Positions 29,640 to 43,115 of a stretch of 64,000 nt of DNA are shown piece by piece. The notes beneath the pieces were generated by a model. The model was not told where the DNA came from. It ran no database searches and saw nothing but the letters and a program-made list of their open reading frames with translations. Source of the DNA: Apostichopus japonicus. Its lineage: Eukaryota; Echinodermata; Holothuroidea; Aspidochirotida; Stichopodidae. A program made the position numbers and the translations under genes. Numbering within the stretch: position 1 is the first letter of the stretch; the number at the start of each line of letters is the position of its first letter. Location: positions 27,939,898-28,003,897 of the forward strand of contig NC_092577.1 of assembly GCF_037975245.1 (NCBI RefSeq), read 5' to 3'.

Positions 29640-30110
29640 CCTCACGCTAACACAACACCGTGAATTACACAAGGTTGACGGTAAAACAACACCGTGGTTA
29701 AAATGAATAACGTTAACACTACACCTGCAATTAAATGGTAAACGATGACACGATACCATGATTAGAATGCCTAAGTCTAACAAGACATCGTGGGTTAACT
29801 TATCAACACTAATACAACACCTTGGTAGTTAAATGGCTAACTCTGACACGACACCGCGAGTTAAATGGCTAAAGCTAACACGACATCACGAGGTTGCCTG
29901 AATGGCTAACTCTAACACGGTAACGTGATTTAAACGTGTAAAGCTAACAAGACACCGTGGGTTAACTTATTAACGCTAACACAACACCGTGAATAAAATG
30001 GTTAACTCTAACACGAAACCGCGAGTTAAATGGCTAACGCTAACACAGCACCGAGAATTACCTAACTAAATCCAACACGACTTCGTGAGTTAAATGACTA
30101 AATCTCACAC
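29640..30110. repeat. Degenerate minisatellite of about 33-bp units
   Basis: About 14 diverged units vary around CTAACACGACACCGTGAGTT followed by AAATGG. The ACACCG or ACATCG core recurs about every 30-36 bases. The array ends in a G-run at about 30116-30140. Confidence 0.85.
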
Positions 30111-30291
30111 GACTATGGGGCGGGGGGGGGGGGGGGTTGGGGGTAAGAGAAAAATTAGAATATTATTATTTATATCACAGAAGAGTTCACTTACCTTTAT
30201 CTTTACCTTTGGGTGGTCCTTGGGTGAAGTAACAAACAAATCGAACTCATGCGAAAAGTGGGACGAATCCACTTCCAAAGTAGTCTGTTCT

Positions 30292-30327
30292 ACCATGGAG
30301 CTATAAACAGCTTTATAGCTCCATGGT
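30292..30327. other. Perfect 16-bp stem, 4-base-loop hairpin
   Basis: ACCATGGAGCTATAAA (30292-30307) and TTTATAGCTCCATGGT (30312-30327) are exact inverse complements around the loop CAGC. No T-run follows, so it does not look like a polymerase III or bacterial terminator. The outer part, AGCTCCATGGTT, resembles the hairpin arm of the first unit of the minisatellite at 29101. Confidence 0.9.
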
Positions 30328-30904
30328 TCTACAAACTGACCTTGACAAAGAATTAAGGTGATGTTAAAAGAAGTCTTTAAGGTTACGAGATATTGCTTAA
30401 AAGAAGGTTAATTTAAACCAGAATGGAGATGTATATCTTCTTAAAGGAGTTGCCAACGAAATGTATTTATTACAGACTAAGACGGAGATGATTTGATGAG
30501 AAACTCCTCCAAATTAAAGAGGTTGGCAAATCGTTTCACCATGGAAGTAAAACACTACATGGTTTCACTAAACGGGTCTGTATATTAAACACTAATTATG
30601 ATGGTAATATGTTAAATTGTTCTTTAACACCATGTTGTTTATTTTGACTGATATTAATTTTCAACAAAGGTCTACGTTTATCATCAGGTACCGGTAAGTT
30701 ACCTATTTAGAAGATAATTGGAGAAGGATCATTTAAGTTCAAATATATCCTTTGCCATATCCATAAATTGGATGGGTGTCTAGGTATATAAATGCTGTAT
30801 TGAAATTACTTGATATAAAAAGCAACGCAATCTTCATGATCTATTTATTATGTCTCGGTTCATCGTTTGTGCGGAGGTGTTCACCGGCAAATGTTACAAC
30901 TAGA

Positions 30905-31806
30905 TAGATGGATGGATGGATGGATGGATGGATGGATGGATGGATGGATGGATGGATGGATGGATGGATGGATGGATGGATGGATGGATGGATGGATGGA
31001 TGGATGGATGGATGGATGGATGGATGGATGGATGGATGGATGGATGGATGGATGGATGGATGGATGGATGGATGGATGGATGGATGGATGGATGGATGGA
31101 TGGATGGATGGATGGATGGATGGATGGATGGATGGATGGATGGATGGATGGATGGATGGATGGATGGATGGATGGATGGATGGATGGATGGATGGATGGA
31201 TGGATGGATGGATGGATGGATGGATGGATGGATGGATGGATGGATGGATGGATGGATGGATGGATGGATGGATGGATGGATGGATGGATGGATGGATGGA
31301 TGGATGGATGGATGGATGGATGGATGGATGGATGGATGGATGGATGGATGGATGGATGGATGGATGGATGGATGGATGGATGGATGGATGGATGGATGGA
31401 TGGATGGATGGATGGATGGATGGATGGATGGATGGATGGATGGATGGATGGATGGATGGATGGATGGATGGATGGATGGATGGATGGATGGATGGATGGA
31501 TGGATGGATGGATGGATGGATGGATGGATGGATGGATGGATGGATGGATGGATGGATGGATGGATGGATGGATGGATGGATGGATGGATGGATGGATGGA
31601 TGGATGGATGGATGGATGGATGGATGGATGGATGGATGGATGGATGGATGGATGGATGGATGGATGGATGGATGGATGGATGGATGGATGGATGGATGGA
31701 TGGATGGATGGATGGATGGATGGATGGATGGATGGATGGATGGATGGATGGATGGATGGATGGATGGATGGATGGATGGATGGATGGATGGATGGATGGA
31801 TGGATG
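30905..31806. repeat. Very long, uninterrupted GATG tetranucleotide microsatellite
   Basis: About 900 bases (around 225 units) of the tetranucleotide run without a visible interruption, after a short GATA start. Because 4 and 3 are coprime, the array is open in every frame that avoids a stop. It gives Met-Asp-Gly-Trp peptides on the plus strand and Ile-His-Pro-Ser peptides on the minus strand; these are not genes. Confidence 0.98.
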
Positions 31807-33660
<1,854 letters not shown>

Positions 33661-34059
33661 GTTGATGCCGAATAACCGAACAACTGGTATGATGTCGGGT
33701 AATTGGATCGAAACCCGAGTCATAAGGGTCAAAGCGAGGGGGAAATGAAGAATATTATATAAAACGAGTCACGAGGTTTATTTGCATGGGCATGTACCAA
33801 AAAAAAAACACAAAAAATTATATTATCTCCTTTTTTCCCCTTTTTGATTTGTCATATTTACTTTATGAATGTTAATATTGCTGACACTGTAAACAATGCC
33901 AGTATTATAGCTACATATATTACTAGTAGATTCAGTATTTGTAAAAACTCTGGTCATATTACATGCAGAAACTAAACTGTGTATAAAGTTGAGGTTTCAA
34001 GGGTTTTTACAGTCTTGTATCAAGGCAAGGCCTTCTCACGAGATCTTTACACAAATTTC

Positions 34060-34350
34060 TACAAATGAGGAGGGGGGGGGGGGTGCATTAAGGTTCGATG
34101 ATACTACTTCCATATAGACGAGTCTGGGGTTCCTCCCCAGAAAAGATTAAAATCAATGTTTAGAAGTCTAATAGTGCATTCTGAGGCATATTTAGAGATG
34201 AACTTTTTTCTCCCGACCGACGATGAAGCTTAGGAAGATATGGCCCCGGACCCTTGCCCCGCACCTACATTTGGAAGATTGGCCCCGGACCCCTCCCCGC
34301 CCCTACCTATGGAAGATATGGCCCGGACCCCTCCCCCGCCCTACCTTTTC
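34060..34350. mobile_element. Diverged mobile-element remnant related to 49747-49975
   Basis: The stretch GTGCATTCTGAGGCATATTT (near 34172) is the inverse of sequence near 49836-49856. Both are surrounded by C- or G-rich blocks such as CCCCGGACCCCTCCCC. Together they suggest two old copies of one transposon family in opposite orientation. Ends and target duplication are not clear. Confidence 0.45.
34233..34346. repeat. 38-40 bp tandem repeat, three copies
   Basis: Units start at 34233, 34273 and 34311 with GGAAGAT(AT)GGCCCCGGACCC and end in CCCGCCCCTACCTAT or similar. This is a GC-rich island in an AT-rich background. Confidence 0.85.
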
Positions 34351-34616
34351 GCACGCGACTAAACTCCCCGATACGATTTTAAAACATAAATGAAACATGA
34401 CATTGTTTATACCTTCCATTCCAGTATATTAGCCATGCAGAAATAATCAAACAAGGAAATATAAAAAAAAAGCCTCTCTAGCGATAAAGGAGAAAACATT
34501 CCATTGCTCTCCGACGGAGGTCCATGTTCAGTCATACCTTTGCACCAGATGGTAATACATTTTAATTAAAGCCTTAGGGCCTCTTTCTTTTTGGGGGGGG
34601 GAACAACTGAATTGTG

Positions 34617-34681
34617 AGAGGGAGGGAGGGAGGGAGGGAGGGAGGAAGGAGGTAGGGAGGGAAGGAGGGAGGGAGGGAGGG
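34617..34681. repeat. (GGGA)n purine tract
   Basis: About 65 bases of GGGA units with two variants; all purine on one strand. Confidence 0.95.
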
Positions 34682-36159
34682 ATCACTCATACGTGGTTCC
34701 TTAATATCAATCAAGGCCTACGTACCTCTCAAGGCCCTCACACATTTTACGCGGACGAGACGCTATAGTGGCCAGTGATAAAACCTATTTTCTTATTAAT
34801 AAATTTAAAACAAAGAGAACATAATTTATATGTTGCTGCCCAAATGTAATAGAGAACAATCTGATTAGACACGTTTCAAAAATAACCGGTCAGGTATACT
34901 AACGAAATACTAAGAGCAACATAGATAAGCAACATATTACCATACACAATGTGTCTGCATGCGGGTCGAAAGAGAGCAAATATGTAGAGGTCGTATATCG
35001 TTAGAAAGTGAGAGAGAGAGATCTGGAAACAGCCCTTGTATTATTATTCTCTAGTACAGCATCGCTCGTTACTTGGGATATGTAAATGTGATTGCTTGAA
35101 AGACGAAAGGTTATAACTGCACCCGATACTCATAGCTAGTACAGTAACTACTGGTCATATCCTGTAACACATGTTACGAACACAAAGAATAGTAATAACT
35201 GATGCACTGTTTTGGGACATGAACAGTAGTTGTTGTACCAACCATTGAGTGCGAGTTCATCAATATGCGATTCTTAAATGATGTCTTATCTAGTCGTTTT
35301 ATGCTATAAGTATAGGCCTATGGATATACCCGAACATGGCCTTTCTTCGTTCTCGGCATGACGAATTGGCGTAATTTAAAAGAGAGGTATGAACTGGAAT
35401 CAAGCGGTACCGTACCTCCTTTACTTCATCTCGTTGGCATTCTCATCTTCATAGACTCCTTGTCCAGTCGCGCAGAAGTTGTCTACATGGGAACAAGTTA
35501 ACAGCATTGCAGTTGTTACAGTGCCACCTGTAACACATGTTACCGTGTTACGAACACAACGCAGTAACGGTTGTTGGACATGAACAGTAGTTGATGTACC
35601 GGCAATGAGTATCGGCTGAAAGATAAACTTTGGTACAAAGAAACACTCATTGATTATAAAAACCAATCGGTTTAACTTGAGTAGTGATCCTTCTAAACCA
35701 GACTGAACATGGGACAGTTAAACAAAATTTATATTTTAACGATAGTGCCATCCTTTCACCCCATTCCCAATTCCTCATTCTACCTCCTTTCCCTTGACCC
35801 CCCCCCCCCCGCTCAACCCCCACCCCACTGTTATCTGTGTACGTATATTTCTGACTATATGTCTACATTAAAGGCCATTAGTTTTATCTCATGCAAATAT
35901 CATACAAATTAATTAGTTAAGTAGTCTATTAAGAGCTACTCATAAAGGAGTTCTTCATCTCCTAGACATTAATTGTTCTTCTTTAACATTCATCAATCTT
36001 TGGGAATAATTTCGAATCCTCTGTCAGGAAATTTCCTTCGATAAATGTTAACGAATCTGAGCATGCTGACATGTAGGGCCGATACTGATGACGTTAATGT
36101 ACTCTATGGCCAATCACAGCCGTCTATGGTGCGCCAAGAGTGCCATGAGGCCTGAAGTC
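34682..36159. other. Non-coding stretch
   Basis: No gene is recognised. TGTAACACATGTTA-type words recur at about 35163 and 35530 with a similar following sequence (GTTACGAACACAA), an imperfect local duplication about 365 bases apart. Confidence 0.4.
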
Positions 36160-36440
36160 AACAAATGTCGAATCAAATTGGCATATGTCAGTTTCTCGTG
36201 CTTTGATTGGACTAAAAAAAAACGAGGAAATCGACATATGATGATTTTCCCGCAAATGACAGTTTCTCGTGTTTTCATTGGCTCACAAATTCTAAGATTA
36301 TGATTGGAAGAAATCGACTTATGTCGAAATACATTTAACATCTGTCAGTTTCGCGCAATCTCATTGGAGGACTTTTTCACAAGTCAGCGCATAACGTTAT
36401 TGGTTGGATGAAACTGTGATATTTGGAAGATATTGACTTA
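36160..36440. repeat. Degenerate repeat of about 75-80 bp with ATTGG motifs
   Basis: TGTCAGTTTCTCGTGCTTTG, ACAGTTTCTCGTGTTTTCAT and TGTCAGTTTCGCGCAATCTC begin diverged units near 36187, 36260 and 36343. Each start is followed by an ATTGG, the complement of the CCAAT box, and by AATCGACTTATG-type sequence. The spacing is irregular. Confidence 0.6.
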
Positions 36441-38226
36441 AGTACATCTTACCTGTGGTATATCGGACCTGGACTCGAACTCGGGACGCTTTATACTCGA
36501 ATTTGTTTAGAACTCAGCAATGTTTGCTCTCGGATTTGAGACCGAGTCTCGGCGAATCCACAATATATTTTAATTCCTCTTGGTGTCATTTTCTATCTTC
36601 TTAAATCCATTTAAATTATATTAACTGTCTTAGGGGTAAATCGTAAGTGCCTGGATAATCGAACAGGACCATGTGTATCTCTTTCTTTCATTTCATATAT
36701 ATGTCAAACCCTCTCTAATCCAACATGACAATCAGTAGGAACTAGGGCAATGTACAGGAGCAACACACCCAAGTCATGTATATATTACCCATCTATTCCA
36801 GTTCAAAGGGTTGTAATGTGACTGTGCATGCGCAAAAGACTGTTTCACAACTTCAGCACCGACAGAGGAGTGACTTCATTTATAATAACTACTAAATGAG
36901 AACCTGTCTAAGTAGTCCCCCACCCCCTCCCCCACCCCCAACGGAGAGGTGGTTTTGTTTTTGAAAGAACCTTTCAAGCTCCCTGTATTGAAGTGCAACG
37001 ATGTAAATTCAAGTTGATGGTTCCATTTACACTTTAGTGGTTTTAATTTAAACGTATTAGCTGAAATGTGCCATCAAGATAAGAATATATTGCCCTCAAT
37101 ATGTTGATATATTTTTTGCAGAAAAATTTTCAGATAGCAGGATTACCTTATCAAGAAAAGATGATTTGTTTGCTTGTGGTATATCGTCATTTCAAAAATT
37201 TTCCTACTTTGTAATTTAACGATTTTTTTTTTTCTGAAGCAAAAGACGTTGAAATGACAACTAGGTACATTTCATCATTTCAACAATTGTATGCAAAATG
37301 TCAACTTATTAGGGTTGTTAGATATTCTTACCTTTATGATACTCTGTTTTAAGCTTCCGTATATTGGACATATTGGTTTATGCAAGCAGCTTATATTTGT
37401 TTAGTTTTTTTGTTGTTTCAATTACCTAACTACCAGAGTTTTAGCGACGGCATTATTGCAGGTTCCTTCCACACAATTAATGCCAATATGTGCATCAATG
37501 ATGCGAAAAGAATATAACGAGTGGGCGCAGGGAGGGAGAATCGTTTTTTGTTTTGTTTTTTGGCAAGAAATGTTATCTACAAACGTAATTCTGTTAAAAT
37601 TGAGGTACATAGCGGAAATTTTAGCACGCTCTCGTGCGAGGCGTTTCCCTGTCTTACTTTTTACCGAAGTTGTATAATATACACCGCTATCTTGGTGATG
37701 ATAATTTCGATATCAACCAATACTTGTCTCCAGGGTGCCATCAATGCTTCCGAGAAATCCTGGGACAAATTTACCGTCAATAGATTTGAACAGCATTCTT
37801 CGTCATAATATTCAAGCCTTTTTTTCATATATTTTATGTTTGTATTGCATATTTGTATGTGTTTTTCTTGTTATTTACAACCTAACCAGTTGTTCACCAG
37901 TTGTTTCAATAACTGTCAAATCACTACAGCTAGGCCTATGTGATATTTGAACGACAAATGCAAAGAAAGTTGTTGAACTGTTGACATGATGGGTATATAG
38001 TAATGTGCTTTCTTACAAAAGGGCGGTAGCTATAAATATCCTACCATTTTCTGTAGGCGACCTATACACTGGTGAAGTCACAAATGTTCTTGACATTGTG
38101 AAATTGTTATGTTTAATTTTCAGGTGCAAAAATGTACCAATAGGCCTATCGTAAAAATATTTATTCAATTTGATTTTGCGTTTTGGAAGTAATAGTGATT
38201 TATTGTATAAATATATTGTATTCTGT
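36441..38226. other. Non-coding stretch
   Basis: No supported gene. A C-rich tract lies near 36918-36942. Short frames near 37450-37950 overlap on both strands and carry no recognisable motif. Confidence 0.4.
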
Positions 38227-38582
38227 CTAATAGCCTATACACTACTACAATCAGCAGAATACATAGACAGCTGACTGTTTTGCATTGTCTGATGACCTAT
38301 ACACTACTACAATCACCAGAATACATAGACAGCTGACTGTTGTGTATTGTCTGATGGCCTATATACACTACTACAATCACCAGAATACATAGACAGCTGA
38401 CTGTTTTGTATTGTCTGATGGCCTATACACTACTATCACCAGAATACATAGAGAGCTGACTTGTGTATTGTCTGATGGCATATACACAACTACAATCACC
38501 AGAATACATAGACAGCTGACTGTTGTGTATTGTCTGATGGCCTATATACACTACTACAATTACCAGAATACATAGACAGCAC
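38227..38582. repeat. Minisatellite, about 62-bp unit, 5.6 copies
   Basis: Units start near 38234, 38296, 38358, 38422, 38479 and 38541 with CCTATACACTACTACAATCA and continue CCAGAATACATAGACAGCTG. Copies are very similar, with one short unit of 57 bases. Confidence 0.95.
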
Positions 38583-38734
38583 ATCAAAGGATGCACGTTT
38601 GGCAGATGTTACAACATTTGTATAAAAGAATGTTCCAAAGACGTTCGTCTTCCTTGCCGCAGTGAAGTCAATATCTGAACATAGCTATATGGTGTGAGAA
38701 GAGAATGGTGAGGGAAGGAAGGTGAGTGATAGCA

Positions 38735-39420
38735 AATCGTCTGGACTCGCTCTAGGACTCGCTCCAGGTCTCGCTCTAGGACTCCTTCTTGGACGTTATA
38801 GGCTAGTACTCGCTATAGGACTTGTTCTAGGCCGACTCACTCTAGTACTCGCTCAATGACTCGTTCAAGGTCTCCACCACTCGCTCAATGACTCGCTCAA
38901 GGATTCGCTCAAGGACTCGTTCCAGGTCTTGCTGTAGGACTCGTTCCAGGACTCACTCTAGGACTCGTTCAATGACTCGTTCTATGACCCACTCTAGGAC
39001 TCGCTCAAGGACTCGTTGTAGTACTCACTCTATAGGACTCGCTCTAGGACTCGTTCTATGACTCATTTCAGGACTCACTCTAGGACTCGCTCTAGGACTC
39101 GTTCCCATGACTCGCTCTAGGACTCGTTCCCATGACTCACTCTAGGACTCGCTCAAGGACTAGTTCTAGGACTCATTCTAAGACTCGTTCTAGGACTCGC
39201 TCAAGGACTCGCTCAAGGAATCGTCCTTAGGACTCGCTCTAGGACTCGTTTTATGAATCACTCTAGGACTCGCTCAAGGACTCGTTGTAGGACTCACTCT
39301 ACGACTCGCTCTAGGATTCGCTCTAATATTCGCGCGTCTTTGACTCGGATTTGTCTCGGACTCCGTCTACTATGTACTCGGATTTGGACTCGGAATCGAT
39401 CGGATCTAATGTACTTGACT
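38735..39420. repeat. Minisatellite of about 12-bp AGGACTCGCTCT-type units
   Basis: About 680 bases of diverged units around GGACTCGCTCTA and GGACTCGTTCAA. In-frame portions translate as Arg-Thr-Arg-Ser repeats, but the frame is broken repeatedly and no coding signal is seen around it. Confidence 0.92.
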
Positions 39421-40544
39421 ACAGCTCTGAATTTAGAGTACAATTCTATTAACAATTGGAGTTTCGTAACCTGATTTGCAACCATACAAATATTTTGCCA
39501 TAACTTTCATATATGCATGCACTTTTATTTTCTGTTCACGTGTTGATCTGGTTTATAGACAACATAATCGCTGACAATTTTATTACTTACTTGCACTATT
39601 GACGATTCATGTTAGGATCGAATGTCGGGCCCTCTAACTTGAGCCTGTATGTCTATATAAAAAATATAAAACTTTATTACTTAATAGAAACACATTTTTA
39701 TGAAACGACTGAAAGGTTGTTTGAGGGTAAAGTTACACGTGTATACATGAGTTACAGCGATAGAACCCATTCCTTGCATAATGTTGGAATGGCAGACATA
39801 TGTGAGTGACATAACGTATTGTGTACAATGATGATATAGTGATAATTTACAACTATATACATGCACATAGATAGGATACTTACACATGGTGTGTACTGCA
39901 TGGGTATGAAACTTTACATTCATTCCAAAACCAGTACATTAATAGATAGATGGATTGATACACTACACCATTGACTACAATACAGTAGAAATAACACTTT
40001 ACACCGCTATTATCGCCAAATCAAACATGTCCGGCTGCAGAAACTGTCCGAGACAAAGTAATCATATATAATTTCCTGCTTGTTTTAGCATATTTCTCAT
40101 ATTTCATATTTTTCATAAGTTGAGACCGTGCACGAATTCGATAAAATATGCTATTTTGCATAATAATAACAAAACTCCATACATTCCTTGAAACTATACT
40201 TGAACTTTACTAAATTACTAAAGGATTTTCTTGACCTTCAATAACTGTAAAAACTTACCATATTTACACATATCATGCGGTTTGTGTGTGTGCAGTTTGC
40301 GTATTGTTTCACATACCGACGAATCTGTACCCCCCCCCCCCCATCCCCACCTCCCACTCCCAAAGAAAATAAAGCCTAGGCTGTCTTTTTGTGTGTAATA
40401 TATGTATTACTGACGCATTTGGTATCAGAAAATGATATCCATCCGATATGCAGATAGAATAGAAAGCATTCAATTTGATCACCAAATATTGCGTCAAACA
40501 CACTTATAGAAACTTCAAGAAATTTCGTGTCTCGATCTTCCTGT

Positions 40545-41215
40545 TGATTTTAGCGTGGGTGTACCAGTACCTCACAATAGAGTACCAGGATGTACCAGTA
40601 CCTCACAACAGAGTACAAATGTATACCAGTACCTCACAATAAAGTACAAGGATGTACCAGTACATCACAATAGAGTACAATGGTGAACCAGTACCTCACA
40701 ATATAGTACCAGGGTGTACCAGTACCTCACAACAGAATACAAAGGTGTACAAGTACCTCCAAACAGATTACCAGGGTGTACCAGTACCTCACAATATATT
40801 ACCAGGGTGTACCAGTACCTCACAACAGAGTACAAATGTGTACCAGTACCTCACAATAGAGTACCAAGGTATACCAGTAGCTCACAATAGATTACCAGGG
40901 TGTACCAGTACCTCACAATATAATACCAGTGTATACCAGTACCTCACAATAGAGTACCGGGTGTACCAGTACCCCACGTTGGAGTACCAGGGTGTACCAG
41001 TAGCTCACAATATAATACCAGGGTATATCAGTACCTCCCAAAAGAGTACCAGGGTGTACCAGTACCTCACATAAGAGTACCAGGATGAACCAGTACCTCA
41101 CAATATAATACCAGAGTGTACTAGTACCTCACAATAAAGTACCAGGGTCTACCAGTACCTCACAGTATAGTACCAGGGTGTACCAGTACCTCACAATCGA
41201 GTACCAGGTTGTAGC
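40545..41215. repeat. Minisatellite, about 31-bp unit, roughly 21 copies
   Basis: The unit reads GTACCAGTACCTCACAATAG followed by AGTACCAGGGT, with a few substitutions per copy. The 140-codon Tyr-Gln-Tyr-Leu-Thr-type plus-strand frame is a repeat product that survives because three units make a multiple of three. Confidence 0.96.
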
Positions 41216-42480
41216 AGTTAGTCCAAAACTAAACTTTGAAAGAGCTCAGTGAGTTTGATTTTTGCTAATTTGCTGTGGATGCGATGTGAGTTTGAGGTGA
41301 CAATAGAAAGGTTACCGGTTACCTTCTAGAATCTATATATGTATCTTTGATGAGCTTTAATGATATTCTGCAGAGTAACATGTGGAGAACATTATGACCA
41401 GTTCATATCTGTTGTGTTTTTCCCTGTGGGGGTGTATATTTACTTCCAGGGGTGTATATATATATATGGGGGTGTATATATATTTCCCTTGTAGAACTTG
41501 TAAGATAAACATATCATGGTTCTTTGATGTACCGTCAAGGAAGAACCAATATCATTTTAACTGGATGAATAAACTTAAACATTAAAAACTTAATACGATA
41601 TGGTTGAAAAGTTCAATCACTTTAGGCTTATACAATTTTTTTTGTTATCGATAACTCAGAATATTTTTAAATCGTCTCATAGTATAGATCGGGAATGCGG
41701 CGGATCTTTAATGCTCTCATAGGCTTTGAACATGCTATCTACCATGATGTACACACTACAGGCCAATATTTGTGGCTCTCGTATAAATTAGATGAGCACC
41801 CCTGCTTTAAAGACCTGGTTTTCATCTTTTCACTTGGTAACCCAAATTTGTACCTTCATTATCTTAACAGCCCCCCCCCCAGTGGGGGGATGTTGTGGCC
41901 TGTGGAAGGGTTATACGGGGTGGAAGTATAATCACCTTCCTTAATTTTATAAACTTTTATATCATTCAGGGTGCTTTGTTGTAAAAAGGGTGCTATGTGT
42001 TGGAACCTGTGAGGTAATTGATGTTCAACATTTTTGGGGCCTTTTCCCACAAAATATTGGTAATGCTTTCCCCATTCTTTTTGTTTTCCTTCCAAATTAT
42101 TTTGGCGACCCTCCAAAATCTTGGGCGACCCCCTCTTGCATACCATGAGTTTATCGCTTCCGGTTGCGACTTGTTCAGCTAACTTCCATTCCATTCAGCC
42201 AATCTTCTCAAGTAAAGCTAATTGAAAGTTCCAAACGGAACGGACGTGGTCCAAATTTTCTTCGTGCCCACAAAACGACTGAAATAGTAAATATAGCCTA
42301 GCCTTACTTAATGTCAATCCGAGCAACGCCTTCCATATATGTCTATGCAAAGTAGGACGTTTTCAGCGATCTGCTAGTACCGTAACTATATAATATCGTA
42401 ACTATCGTAGGGTGCCAGTGCATTTGTCATTGCTTCAATGAAACAAGCTTAAAACGTGTGTTGACGTGTGATTAAAGGTG
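41216..42480. other. Non-coding stretch
   Basis: Contains a small repeat of GGGGTGTATATAT (41430-41485) and a C-run at 41871-41880. No gene recognised. Confidence 0.4.
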
Positions 42481-42505
42481 GGGTACACTTTAAGATGGTA
42501 AATCT

Positions 42506-42610
42506 GCACACACACTTACACACACACACACACACAAATGCAGGTTAACTGGGATTGGAACCGGGGCCTCTCGCTCTATAACGTACGTCCTAACCGACTG
42601 TGCGGTTAAC
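42506..42610 (-). mobile_element. tRNA-derived SINE head with (TG)n tail, minus strand
   Basis: On the minus strand, ACAGTCGGTTAGGACGTACG resembles a tRNA A box, followed about 35 bases later by a B-box-like GGTTCCAATCC. A TG dinucleotide tail follows (the plus-strand CA run at 42506-42537). The layout of tRNA-like head and simple-repeat tail is typical of SINEs. Related heads lie at 43035 and 44460. Confidence 0.6.
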
Positions 42611-43034
42611 CCGAAGCACACTGCTCGACATATCACGACCCGACTATACTCGGGGAACGTCGTAACCTAGTTTACGATTGTCGTCGTGAAAGACCCAATG
42701 AACTTACGACTGAACCCGAACACTGACCGACTGATCAGCGCACCACAAGTAAACGATCCAAGACCGTTCAGGTCACAGGCAAATTTACAATTATTGTTAA
42801 ATCTGTGCATTTTTTTTTTAACCATGGACCACCGCATACTGCACGGCGCTTCATGTTCAGTTTTCCCGACTTTAACCCGACGCGACTTAAAACTAGCAAA
42901 ATCTTGATCAGTCGTTTAGTCTTATTAAGCAAACACACACTGCCTATCTATCCACAATTTTCCAACTTAAGGAAAGCCGATTTGAGTCGATTCGTGATTT
43001 AGAGGAGAATTGTGTGGCGGGCTTTCAAGACTTC

Positions 43035-43115
43035 CTGCAACATTTACCGGGACGACTCGAAACAGTGCCTCGATCCAGCTGCACATGCATACGCCCTAAC
43101 CGATGAGCTATGAAC
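43035..43115 (-). mobile_element. tRNA-like SINE fragment, minus strand
   Basis: The minus-strand sequence AGCTCATCGGTTAGGGCG matches the tRNA A-box region, and TTTCGAGTCGTCCCGG further on resembles a B box with changes. It is a worn relative of the heads at 42506 and 44440. Confidence 0.45.

Noticed and set aside
36440-36560. A tRNA-like B box, GAGTTCGAGTCC, on the minus strand near 36470-36485
   Set aside because: No A box at a suitable distance and no repeat tail, so a SINE or tRNA call is not supported.
38735-39474. Arg-Thr-Arg-Ser (RS-like) peptide that recalls splicing-factor tails
   Set aside because: The frame is broken repeatedly across the array and arises from a 12-bp minisatellite; no RRM or start codon context.
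40652-41074. A 140-codon plus-strand Tyr/Gln/Thr-rich frame
   Set aside because: Translation of a 31-bp minisatellite; no codon bias or unique flanks.
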